IMG/VR virus record: IMGVR_UViG_3300047356_000512
Span: 1 to 27,780 of that record
Direction: 5' to 3' (one strand)
Origin: a virus
DNA length: 27,780 nucleotides
Shown one piece after another: positions 1-5,363 of this stretch (position 1 is its first letter; every line of letters begins with the position of its first letter). The position numbers and the translations under genes are program-made. A model generated the notes under the pieces. The model was not told the DNA's origin. It did no database searches and was given only the letters and a program-made list of their open reading frames with translations.

Positions 1-155
1 CCTACGTTAGCGTGTCCAAGTATTACGTTAAAGTTTCCGTATTTAAAACGTAAGTGTTCGTCTATTTCAGGTAGCCCAAGTTTCAAGCCCTCTTTGATTT
101 GTCCGCTTCTTACTTGGTCAAGTTTGTTTATGTGGTCTTCGAAGTTTATTAGCAT
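1..155 (-). CDS. Partial copy of helicase N-terminus, cut by window edge
   Basis: This is the first 51 codons of the same gene that is complete at 26838-27752, running off the left edge just inside the Walker A loop. It is not a second gene: it lies in the terminal repeat and differs by one codon (His34 instead of Tyr34). In the circular genome the gene follows the ssDNA-binding gene at 200-526 across a terminator. Confidence 0.93.
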   Translation of the reverse strand, partial: MLINFEDHINKLDQVRSGQIKEGLKLGLPEIDEHLRFKYGNFNVILGHANV

Positions 156-183
156 TTTGTAAAGGTATAAAAAAAAGGGGGCT
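1..183. repeat. Terminal direct repeat, left copy
   Basis: These 183 bases recur at 27598-27780 with a single difference (G at 56, A at 27653). The left copy holds the start of the helicase gene and the A-run/G-run half of a terminator hairpin. Joining the two copies gives an unbroken helicase gene and a complete terminator. The repeat is therefore best read as the overlap of a circular or circularly permuted genome, though a true short terminal repeat is not excluded. Confidence 0.95.
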
Positions 184-195
184 ATTACACCCCCT
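169..195 (-). terminator. Rho-independent terminator after the SSB-like gene
   Basis: Read on the minus strand this is AGGGGG, an 8-nt loop, CCCCCT, then eight T. It starts a few bases after the stop of the DUF3127-like gene and ends just before the helicase start, so it separates the ninG-to-SSB group from the helicase group. The right end of the window falls inside this hairpin. Confidence 0.85.
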
Positions 196-199
196 ATGA

Positions 200-526
200 T
201 TAAAATGGTAGCCCCTCTCTGTCAGGTGCTTGTGCAGCTGCGGTTACTTCCTCTGTGGCTTCGTTTATCTTCCATCCTTGAATAGAATTAAAAACTTTGG
301 TTTCGCCTTGTGGATTAGTCCACTCACGACCACGAAGATTGTAAGCAACCTCTACCGCTTGTCCTAATTGATAAGAATCCAAAAGTACGCAGTTGTCTTG
401 CGTGAAGTCAATGCTTAATACCTGTGGGTACTTATCGTTTGTTGTTAGTGTTAATTTTCTAAATCTAAAATCCCCTCTTGATTCTGTTTGGGATATGTCC
501 TTGATTGTTCCTTGTACTTTATTCAT
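200..526 (-). CDS. DUF3127-like single-stranded DNA-binding protein
   Basis: The 108-aa product resembles the DUF3127 family, an OB-fold group related to SSB and common in Bacteroidota and their phages. Visible features are the early KVQGTIKDI strand, a central GREWTNPQGETKVFNSIQGW block typical of the family, and a C-terminal tail ending DREGLPF, like the acidic D-x-PF tail by which SSB recruits partners. It would coat ssDNA during replication or recombination. It overlaps the preceding gene by 8 nt and is followed by a terminator. Function is inferred from family resemblance. Confidence 0.8.
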   Translation of the reverse strand: MNKVQGTIKDISQTESRGDFRFRKLTLTTNDKYPQVLSIDFTQDNCVLLDSYQLGQAVEVAYNLRGREWTNPQGETKVFNSIQGWKINEATEEVTAAAQAPDREGLPF

Positions 527-884
527 TGTTTACGAAGTTTATTAAAAGTTGTGCATCTGCAATTACTGTGTGAATGTCTGACTGTGGTCTTGATGCGTGA
601 AAATCCGCAGAAGCCTTTACCATAGATTGTCTAATAATTATTTGGTCTTTAGAACCTGAATTGTTAAACGTCTGTGGTTTAGTGTAAACGAGTTTCGCTG
701 TTTTGTATTGCTCGTTTGTTACTTCAAACTCAATTTCATCGCCAACATTCTTCTTAAATTCCCCCTTTGCAAGAAATTGATAGTTGTTTCCATTTGCAAG
801 GTAAATCTGATACTTGTTAAAAGTACCTGATGCGTTAGTGTACGTGCCTTTCGGCTCAACATTTGTAATTCTACTCTGTGGCAT
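519..884 (-). CDS. Putative OB-fold nucleic-acid-binding protein
   Basis: The 121-aa product has an N-terminal half rich in short beta strands (RITNVEPKGTY, KYQIYLANG, EIEFEVT), consistent with a small OB fold. A helical C-terminal half contains KDQIIIRQSMVKASADFHA, a pattern I associate with phage replication-associated proteins. It lies between a coiled-coil peptide and the SSB-like gene and overlaps both, so a role in ssDNA handling is plausible. No catalytic motif is visible and I do not recognise a named family with certainty. Confidence 0.7.
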   Translation of the reverse strand: MPQSRITNVEPKGTYTNASGTFNKYQIYLANGNNYQFLAKGEFKKNVGDEIEFEVTNEQYKTAKLVYTKPQTFNNSGSKDQIIIRQSMVKASADFHASRPQSDIHTVIADAQLLINFVNNE

Positions 885-1032
885 AGTTTTCTAATTGTGT
901 TTCTAAAATTTCTACTTTCGCTTCTAACTCTGCAATATAGTTGCCATATAGTTCAACTTTAGTTTCGAGTTCTGCGATTTTGTTTTCCATTGCGATTGTT
1001 CTCGCTTTCAAAAATTCTACTTCTCCTTTCAT
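871..1032 (-). CDS. Small coiled-coil protein
   Basis: This 53-aa product is almost wholly a heptad-repeat helix: I/L/V recur at a and d positions in segments such as ENKIAELETKVELY and IAELEAKVEILETQL. The AAAGGAGAAG stretch just after the start is part of the coding sequence. The start forms a TAATG overlap with the preceding stop, and the end overlaps the next gene by 14 nt, so it is embedded in an operon. Oligomerisation is the only property the sequence suggests. Confidence 0.75.
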   Translation of the reverse strand: MKGEVEFLKARTIAMENKIAELETKVELYGNYIAELEAKVEILETQLENYATE

Positions 1033-1196
1033 TAAATAAATAATTTTACATTATCGCCTTGTGCTAATTTCTCATACAAGTCCTCTAATTCTAAAAGAGT
1101 TTTGTCTGATGTCCTTAACTTTTGTTTGTTAAGCAAAGTAACGCTTATAGCGTACATAAGTGCTTCTTGTTGTAATACAGTTAATTGTAAATTCAT
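1032..1196 (-). CDS. Small hypothetical protein with its own promoter
   Basis: The 54-aa product (starting MNLQLTVLQQEALMYAI) is predicted helical and is not recognised. A longer open frame extends upstream, but it runs through a terminator and a TATATTTG promoter box, so the internal ATG at 1196 is chosen. It begins the transcript of the coiled-coil, OB-fold and SSB-like genes. Its leader shares the sequence AACATTAAAAC with two other early genes. Confidence 0.7.
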   Translation of the reverse strand: MNLQLTVLQQEALMYAISVTLLNKQKLRTSDKTLLELEDLYEKLAQGDNVKLFI

Positions 1197-1203
1197 ATAA
1201 AAA

Positions 1204-1214
1204 GTTTTAATGTT
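1204..1214 (-). promoter_or_regulatory. Conserved leader motif AACATTAAAAC, copy 1
   Basis: AACATTAAAAC lies 5 nt after the -7 box and 7 nt before the start codon of the 54-aa gene. The same 11-mer occurs at 24373-24383 with identical spacing to both -7 box and ATG, and at 24100-24110 three bases before another start. It may act in initial transcription or ribosome loading. Function unknown. Confidence 0.5.
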
Positions 1215-1219
1215 CGTGT

Positions 1220-1250
1220 CAAATATACAAAAAGTTTTATATAAAAAAAG
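1220..1250 (-). promoter_or_regulatory. Bacteroidota-type promoter for the SSB operon
   Basis: On the minus strand a perfect -7 box TATATTTG occupies 1227-1220. Nineteen bases upstream is CTTT (1250-1247), a weak match to the -33 TTTG, formed by the T-tail of the preceding terminator. Five bases downstream of the -7 box the leader reads AACATTAAAAC, exactly as at the promoter near 24389. Placement right after a terminator and before a gene start supports it. Confidence 0.65.
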
Positions 1251-1271
1251 AGGGGATAAAAAAAAATCCCC
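1243..1271 (-). terminator. Rho-independent terminator after ninG
   Basis: On the minus strand GGGGAT, an all-T loop of 8, and ATCCCC form a stem followed by TCTTTTTTT. It lies about 50 nt after the ninG stop and ends the transcript from the lysis/ninG side. The next promoter's -7 box follows directly. Confidence 0.85.
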
Positions 1272-1291
1272 CCTAAACATTAAAACATTGG

Positions 1292-1310
1292 TGTCTGTAA
1301 GTGTCAGACA
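1292..1310. repeat. Inverted repeat TGTCTG/CAGACA
   Basis: Perfect 6-bp arms separated by 7 nt lie between the ninG stop and its terminator. A TATATTTG box immediately precedes it at 1321-1314, and an inverted copy of AACATTAAAAC follows at 1276-1286. It could be an operator or the 5' hairpin of a short RNA ending at the terminator. Confidence 0.4.
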
Positions 1311-1321
1311 TTGCAAATATA

Positions 1322-1708
1322 CTACTTCATTAGTTTTTTAACCTCTGACTTATATTTAGTTATTAAACCCTCTAAATCAACATTTGAGTATTTAGTGATC
1401 TGTATAGCTTTAGTGTGTAGGTCTTCCGCTGTACCTTGTCCAAAGTCCTTGTCTAATCTTACTCCAAACTTGTATTGTTCGCCATACTTGAATACATTAC
1501 ACCCTGAACATTGTACTTGACAATTTGTTTCATCCCAACGTGTTCCATAATGCTTCCTACTTTGAAAGTGTCCGCATTGTAGCTTCTTCCAATGGTCTTG
1601 TTTACCACACGTGTAGCATTCGGCTATACCAAGTGCATTAGCGTTGCGTAGTCGTATGTACTGACTAAACACATTGTCTAACTTTTTTACAAGTTGTTTA
1701 CGTGTCAA
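1322..1708 (-). CDS. ninG: NinG/Rap-like recombination endonuclease
   Basis: The 128-aa product matches the NinG (lambda Rap) family, which binds and resolves branched DNA during phage recombination. Zinc-site cysteines and histidine are evident: CYTC (31-34), CGH (45-47) and CSGCN (67-71), with a basic helical N-terminus. The start is TTG, overlapping the upstream stop as TTGA. No ATG lies nearby upstream, and family members begin at this point. It is transcribed after the lysis genes and ahead of the ssDNA-binding genes, a position consistent with recombination-linked replication. Confidence 0.85.
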   Translation of the reverse strand: MTRKQLVKKLDNVFSQYIRLRNANALGIAECYTCGKQDHWKKLQCGHFQSRKHYGTRWDETNCQVQCSGCNVFKYGEQYKFGVRLDKDFGQGTAEDLHTKAIQITKYSNVDLEGLITKYKSEVKKLMK

Positions 1709-1875
1709 AGTACAGCGTTGTCTAATATCTGAATGATGTGTCGTATCTCGGACTTCTCAAACTTGCCCTCGATTTGTGCGTTGTACGTTTTGAAAGTTAA
1801 GTGATACATATCTTTTTCAGTATCGCCTTTGTCCTCTCTCTTACCTAAATAGTTTATTTTTAAATCAAATTTCAT
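1705..1875 (-). CDS. Small hypothetical protein upstream of ninG
   Basis: The 56-aa product (starting MKFDLKINYLGKRED) is charged and mixed alpha/beta, ending in an amphipathic helix (KSEIRHIIQILDNA). It is not recognised. Its TGA stop overlaps the TTG start of ninG, implying translational coupling. Upstream is the AT-only tract. It has a clear ATG and codon use like its neighbours. Confidence 0.7.
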   Translation of the reverse strand: MKFDLKINYLGKREDKGDTEKDMYHLTFKTYNAQIEGKFEKSEIRHIIQILDNAVL

Positions 1876-1899
1876 AATGTACATAAATTTATTTTTCTT

Positions 1900-2010
1900 T
1901 ATATATAATATATACTAATATACTATACTATGATATATATTTATATATCTATATATACTATATAATATACTAATATATATATAATATAATATATAATATA
2001 ATATATACAA
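1900..2010. repeat. AT-only repetitive tract (candidate origin or unwinding element)
   Basis: About 110 bases composed almost only of A and T, built from interlocking units such as ATATACTAATATA and ATAATATA. It is the largest non-coding stretch in the genome (1876-2018) and lies between the holin gene and the ninG pair. Such a tract melts easily and could be a DNA unwinding element, but no iteron set or initiator box is identifiable by eye. It has no hairpin plus T-tail that would make it an ordinary terminator. Confidence 0.6.
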
Positions 2011-2018
2011 GTTTTTTT

Positions 2019-2465
2019 TTATTTTTTTATTGATTGATACTTTTCAAACCCTCTACTTCCAAAGTAAGCCACGTAGATCGTAACAAGCAAGGTCTTTAAT
2101 AGTTCCACCCACGATTCGTCTATATTGAAAGAGATATTTAAACTATCCAAAACTATGTAAAGTGTAGTAGCTACTGTAAGATAAATAAGCGTTAATGGTC
2201 TTGTGTTTTTTGAGAGCCAACTATCACTCTTCATATCGCTATCCCACCTCTTACTAACCTCTTGAATCTCGTTTAAGTCCATTTCAAGCATTTTTAAGGC
2301 AGTTTCTTTGTCCTGTGGCGTAAGGGTATCACTTTCTACTAAAAGTCGCTTAAACACCCCTAAAAAGCCTTTATCGGGCAATATATCGCCTACATTATCG
2401 CCAAGCGTTGAGCCTATGGATTTTAGGAATTTACCTACTTTAGTGTCTTTAAACTTCTTTTTCAT
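2019..2465 (-). CDS. Holin, 3TM type
   Basis: The 148-aa product resembles the Holin_3TM family (PF11351). A soluble charged N-terminal half contains LKMLEMDLNEIQEVSKRWDSDM and SDSWLSKNTRPLTL. The hydrophobic helices follow at about residues 92-110 (LIYLTVATTLYIVLDSL) and 119-137 (VELLKTLLVTIYVAYFGSRG). Holins permeabilise the inner membrane at the end of infection. It sits right after the M15 peptidase and two small membrane-type peptides, making a lysis cassette. It is the last gene before the AT-rich tract. Confidence 0.82.
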   Translation of the reverse strand: MKKKFKDTKVGKFLKSIGSTLGDNVGDILPDKGFLGVFKRLLVESDTLTPQDKETALKMLEMDLNEIQEVSKRWDSDMKSDSWLSKNTRPLTLIYLTVATTLYIVLDSLNISFNIDESWVELLKTLLVTIYVAYFGSRGFEKYQSIKK

Positions 2466-2601
2466 ACACTCTAAATTGAAATTGTAAGATAAATAAGTAT
2501 AGGTTTAATTCATCAAATGGGTATTGTTCGTTTCTTGGGTAGTAGCTTAAACCACAAAGGAACGCTTGGGGGAATAAAGATATGATTGCAAAACTATGCA
2601 T
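2449..2601 (-). CDS. Small hypothetical protein in lysis cassette
   Basis: The 50-aa product has an aromatic-rich core (CGLSYYPRNEQYP, ELNLYLFILQFQFRVYE), a pattern I have seen in small unnamed phage proteins. Two weakly hydrophobic stretches might touch the membrane. It overlaps the M15 peptidase stop by 8 nt and the holin start by 17 nt, so it is sandwiched in the lysis operon. Function is unknown; a lysis accessory role would be only contextual. Confidence 0.65.
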   Translation of the reverse strand: MHSFAIISLFPQAFLCGLSYYPRNEQYPFDELNLYLFILQFQFRVYEKEV

Positions 2602-2950
2602 AAGTCCAAATTACATTAGGTGTTTTATCAGAATCTATGTCAACGTGGATAAACGTACTTGCGATTCCTATGCGGTTAAATCCTACGTCTAATAGGCAAT
2701 TTATAAGGTCGAAACGATCAAGAGATGTCTTACAAGATATATCAACAGCTAAACCTCTTAAATGGCTACTATTTTCTTTACCACCTACTTTAGCATTGTG
2801 TTCTACTGTTCTATATCCTGATGTGATGTACATAGGCTTGTCGAACTTATCTCTTACCCTATCAAGCATTATAAGTAGTTTAGGGTTCATCTTCTTACCG
2901 CTTCCTACTTCATCAGGGCTATCGAACTCTGTGTAGTTAAAATACCTCAA
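2594..2950 (-). CDS. M15-family peptidase (endolysin candidate)
   Basis: The 118-aa product matches Peptidase_M15_3: it opens RYFNYTEFDSPDEVGSG, has SGYRT (44-48), HNAKVGG (51-57), and putative zinc ligands His63 and Asp70 (SSHLRGLAVDI) and His102 (IHVDID). Members cleave peptidoglycan cross-links. A GTG-initiated frame begins 9 codons earlier, but family members start at the RYF motif. There a TTG overlaps the upstream stop as TTGA, so 2950 is preferred. It lies between a small membrane protein and the holin gene, so it probably releases progeny. Confidence 0.82.
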   Translation of the reverse strand: MRYFNYTEFDSPDEVGSGKKMNPKLLIMLDRVRDKFDKPMYITSGYRTVEHNAKVGGKENSSHLRGLAVDISCKTSLDRFDLINCLLDVGFNRIGIASTFIHVDIDSDKTPNVIWTYA

Positions 2951-3105
2951 TTTTTCTTCTTTCTCAACTCGTGCCACTTTGCTATTGTATAGCCTATTGA
3001 CACCACAAGCAAAAGTAATTTCAATGCAGTTTCTATTTGGTCAATTGTAGATATTGTCATCGCTGACAAGTTCATCGCATATACTTTGAAGCTCGTAGTG
3101 TCCAT
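2947..3105 (-). CDS. Small single-pass membrane protein in lysis cassette
   Basis: The 52-aa product has one strong hydrophobic segment (residues about 26-43, TALKLLLLVVSIGYTIAK) followed by a basic tail WHELRKKKN, the pattern of small holin-like or antiholin-like proteins. It begins MDTTSFKVYAMNLSAM, a start I associate with small phage membrane proteins in this position. Its stop overlaps the TTG start of the M15 peptidase. With a 3TM-type holin nearby it may be a holin regulator, an inference from context only. Confidence 0.7.
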   Translation of the reverse strand: MDTTSFKVYAMNLSAMTISTIDQIETALKLLLLVVSIGYTIAKWHELRKKKN

Positions 3106-3111
3106 ATCTCA

Positions 3112-3435
3112 TTAACTAAAAGACCAACCTGCGAATGTATGAACCCCGTTGCCCTCAACAGAGATTTCATAGGACTTCCACCCATAAGGGCTTTCGTCTA
3201 ACTCTGACCACAACGCATCAACAGAATACTTGGTGCTGTATTCGCCTTCTTCTACTACGTTACCTTCATCATCAAATGTAGGCGAAGTAATAGGCAAGAA
3301 ACCAAGTTTAACGACAGTATGGCTGTGAGTTGGGTACTCGTTTCCATCTTCGTCTGTTTCGTGTGGCAAAGCTGCTATTTTGCTCTCTGCTTGTTCTTGT
3401 GAGTCGAACTCATACTTTTTGAATAAATATCCCAT
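3112..3435 (-). CDS. Small acidic protein after the tail fibre
   Basis: The 107-aa product is acidic with few hydrophobic runs and contains a His-rich turn PTHSHTVVKLGFLPI and a C-terminal beta-rich end (GVHTFAGWSFS). Genes of this kind commonly sit right after tail fibre genes in Bacteroidota phages. No enzymatic motif is seen. It begins 5 nt before the fibre gene stop region and is probably cotranscribed with it, so fibre folding or attachment is possible but unproven. Confidence 0.65.
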   Translation of the reverse strand: MGYLFKKYEFDSQEQAESKIAALPHETDEDGNEYPTHSHTVVKLGFLPITSPTFDDEGNVVEEGEYSTKYSVDALWSELDESPYGWKSYEISVEGNGVHTFAGWSFS

Positions 3436-3439
3436 TTTC

Positions 3440-4630
3440 TTAACTTGTTAAAGTTGCTAATTCAGCATCTGTAAGTGCTTCGTTAAATACCATTACTTGT
3501 TTTACTTTTCCGTAAAAGTCATTACCACCTGTGCCACCATCAAATGCAAGTTCATTCAATCCCGAAATAGCTGTCATAGCAGTTTCAGTTTCTCTTAATA
3601 CACCGTTTACATAAAGTTTAGGTGCGGTGGCATTGTAATAAACAGCGGCTTTCTGAAATTCTGTTTCATCGCTAACAGTATAAACCATTATCCTACCATT
3701 AGCGTTCGCTAAAATTCTATTAGATGCTGTATCAAAAGATACATAAACTAAATTACCTGTAGTTCCATCTGAAATAGCAATACGTCTATGCGTCAAGTCA
3801 TTAGCTAAAGCTGCAAACTCCACAAACAAAACACCCTCTGAATCGTTAAATTCTGTGGTTGTTCCTGCGCCATTGCATTCATCGGCTGAACGAGTTACAG
3901 CAGAACCTGATGTGGGTATATAGCTTGTTGCGTAGCTTCCTGCTTCGAGTTGTGGCATAGAAAATATAAGTGGTTTGTTTAACTGACTTGTGTTACTAAA
4001 AGCTCCAAAGCCAAGTCTAATATTACAACTCGCAGAAACAGTAGTAGTAAAAGTAAACTGACAAAGCCCTGTGTCTTGGTCAATCTCTCCAAAAGTTACC
4101 TCATCATCACCTGAATCGCCTGTCATAGATATAGCCGCAATAACTTCATTACTCGCTATATCTCCGCTATTTTCTAAATCAACATACATACTAAAGGTGT
4201 AGGTAGTACTTGCAGCCAACGAAGCAGAATCTTGTAAATAACTTCTTCCTGTTGTAAGTTGCGTGTGTTTTATAGCAGGTTGCCCTTTAAAAGTTGTTAA
4301 CTCGTGCGTAAAAGTACCTGTACCAAATCCTACCGCCCAACCTGTTGGTACATCTGCGTCAAAAACAGAATAGGGAACATTGTTAGTCCTACTCGGTTCA
4401 AGTAGTAAAGCAGGGCAGTCTTGTGCCACTCCATTAACCAAAGGATAGTCTAATCTTGGTACACCACTTGCAACGCTTTCAATCAACCCATCCTTGTTTA
4501 CCCTTGTGGCTGAACTTGCTCTTGTGTGTGTAAAATCGCCATTGCCATTAGCAGGTAAAACGGAATATAGTGTACCGTCTTTAGTTCCGCTTGGTATTTG
4601 TACTAAACTTGCTTTATCGTATAAACTCAT
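3440..4630 (-). CDS. Tail fibre/receptor-binding protein with LamG-like domain
   Basis: The 396-aa product starts SLYDKASLVQIPSGTKDG, followed by a region typical of phage surface structural proteins (DFTHTRASSATRVNKDGLIE, VPRLDYP, LLLEPSRTN). A middle beta-sandwich resembles carbohydrate-binding modules (about 95-235). The C-terminal LamG/concanavalin-like domain (about 262-396) has EGVLFVEFAAL, LYVNGVL and KVKQVMVFNEALTDAEL. Such domains bind glycans, so host recognition is likely. The ATG overlaps the preceding stop (ATGA). Its N-terminal part probably docks to the tail. Confidence 0.78.
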   Translation of the reverse strand: MSLYDKASLVQIPSGTKDGTLYSVLPANGNGDFTHTRASSATRVNKDGLIESVASGVPRLDYPLVNGVAQDCPALLLEPSRTNNVPYSVFDADVPTGWAVGFGTGTFTHELTTFKGQPAIKHTQLTTGRSYLQDSASLAASTTYTFSMYVDLENSGDIASNEVIAAISMTGDSGDDEVTFGEIDQDTGLCQFTFTTTVSASCNIRLGFGAFSNTSQLNKPLIFSMPQLEAGSYATSYIPTSGSAVTRSADECNGAGTTTEFNDSEGVLFVEFAALANDLTHRRIAISDGTTGNLVYVSFDTASNRILANANGRIMVYTVSDETEFQKAAVYYNATAPKLYVNGVLRETETAMTAISGLNELAFDGGTGGNDFYGKVKQVMVFNEALTDAELATLTS

Positions 4631-4812
4631 ATCGTATTATTAAATGTGTTTACTAAACAGGCATTGGCTTCCATAGAACCACTATCGTCAGTTATGCGTT
4701 TGTACATATCATTCCCATCTCCTACGATAGTAACGAACTTATACTCCCCTGTCCAACTTTCGTTGTAGATCGTTCCGTGTCCTATGTTGTTTGTTATCGT
4801 TCCCCAACCCAT
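4627..4812 (-). CDS. Small structural-region protein, unknown
   Basis: The 61-aa product (MGWGTITNNIGHGTIYNESW start, VTIVGDGNDMYKRIT middle) looks like a short beta-rich protein and is not recognised. It lies between the connector gene and the fibre gene with an ATGA overlap to the latter, so it is probably a minor tail or fibre-associated component. A 48-nt gap upstream contains no recognisable signal. Confidence 0.6.
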   Translation of the reverse strand: MGWGTITNNIGHGTIYNESWTGEYKFVTIVGDGNDMYKRITDDSGSMEANACLVNTFNNTI

Positions 4813-4860
4813 TTATATATTTTTTTAATTTGGTTATGTTCTTATCTTTTGGTTTATATC

Positions 4861-5361
4861 CTAAAGTACCCATCCGTTAAAAGTTGCATCATTATCAGGA
4901 TAAACATCCGAATCAGAGTTTGAATTGTATTCAGGGAATAGATTGTTGTTAAAGGTCATATAATCTATAAACCTCTTTGTGTAATATTCCGCTGTGTTTC
5001 TTGCTTTATTCACAAGATAATCAACCTCTGATTTACTTACACTCTCTGCATTTTCGGAAGTGTGTTTAAACACTCCACCATTCTTTACTTGATAAGCAGC
5101 ATAAGGCAAATACTCTACTTGTGCGTACCATATAAGCATTGGCTGTACATAGTCGTTTACAAGGTCTAAATAATCACCTGATAGCGTACCTGCTATTATG
5201 TCTGCGCTTATCTTGTTGTATAAGTCCGTACCTAAATAGTTTTGAACTTGTATCTGTTGGGCAATCTTTATGAACTGAATAAACTTATCCGTGTCAACAT
5301 TCCCATCAATGATGCTGTTCTTAACAAGGTCTGTGCGTGATATGAATAGTGCTGTTGCCAT
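4861..5361 (-). CDS. Head-tail connector protein (DUF6712-like)
   Basis: The 166-aa product is largely helical and resembles the DUF6712/gp6-type connector proteins of Bacteroidota phages. It has an N-terminal LFISRTDLVKNSIIDGNVD, IQVQNYLGTDLYNKI, YVQPMLIWYAQVEYLPYAAYQV, and a disordered acidic tail with SNSDSDVYPDND. Connectors bind under the portal and seal the head to the tail. It starts 2 nt after the portal stop, which supports this assignment. Confidence in the exact family name is moderate. Confidence 0.72.
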   Translation of the reverse strand: MATALFISRTDLVKNSIIDGNVDTDKFIQFIKIAQQIQVQNYLGTDLYNKISADIIAGTLSGDYLDLVNDYVQPMLIWYAQVEYLPYAAYQVKNGGVFKHTSENAESVSKSEVDYLVNKARNTAEYYTKRFIDYMTFNNNLFPEYNSNSDSDVYPDNDATFNGWVL

Positions 5362-5363
5362 AA

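Noticed and set aside
1197-1316. 40-codon upstream extension of the 54-aa gene
   Set aside because: It would be translated through a terminator and a -7 promoter box, and its sequence is not protein-like.
1314-1321. TATATTTG box as a full promoter
   Set aside because: No TTTG-like -33 box lies 17-21 nt upstream. Kept only as part of a speculative short-RNA finding.
1900-2010. AT-rich tract as a CRISPR array or VNTR locus
   Set aside because: No constant repeat with unique spacers and no fixed period; units are short and interlocked.
2387-2395. Further CGATATA occurrences in coding DNA (holin gene; also near 14062 and 21148)
   Set aside because: They are explained by codons such as GDI, YDI and DDI and lack the [GAC][CT]AAA block 14 nt upstream.
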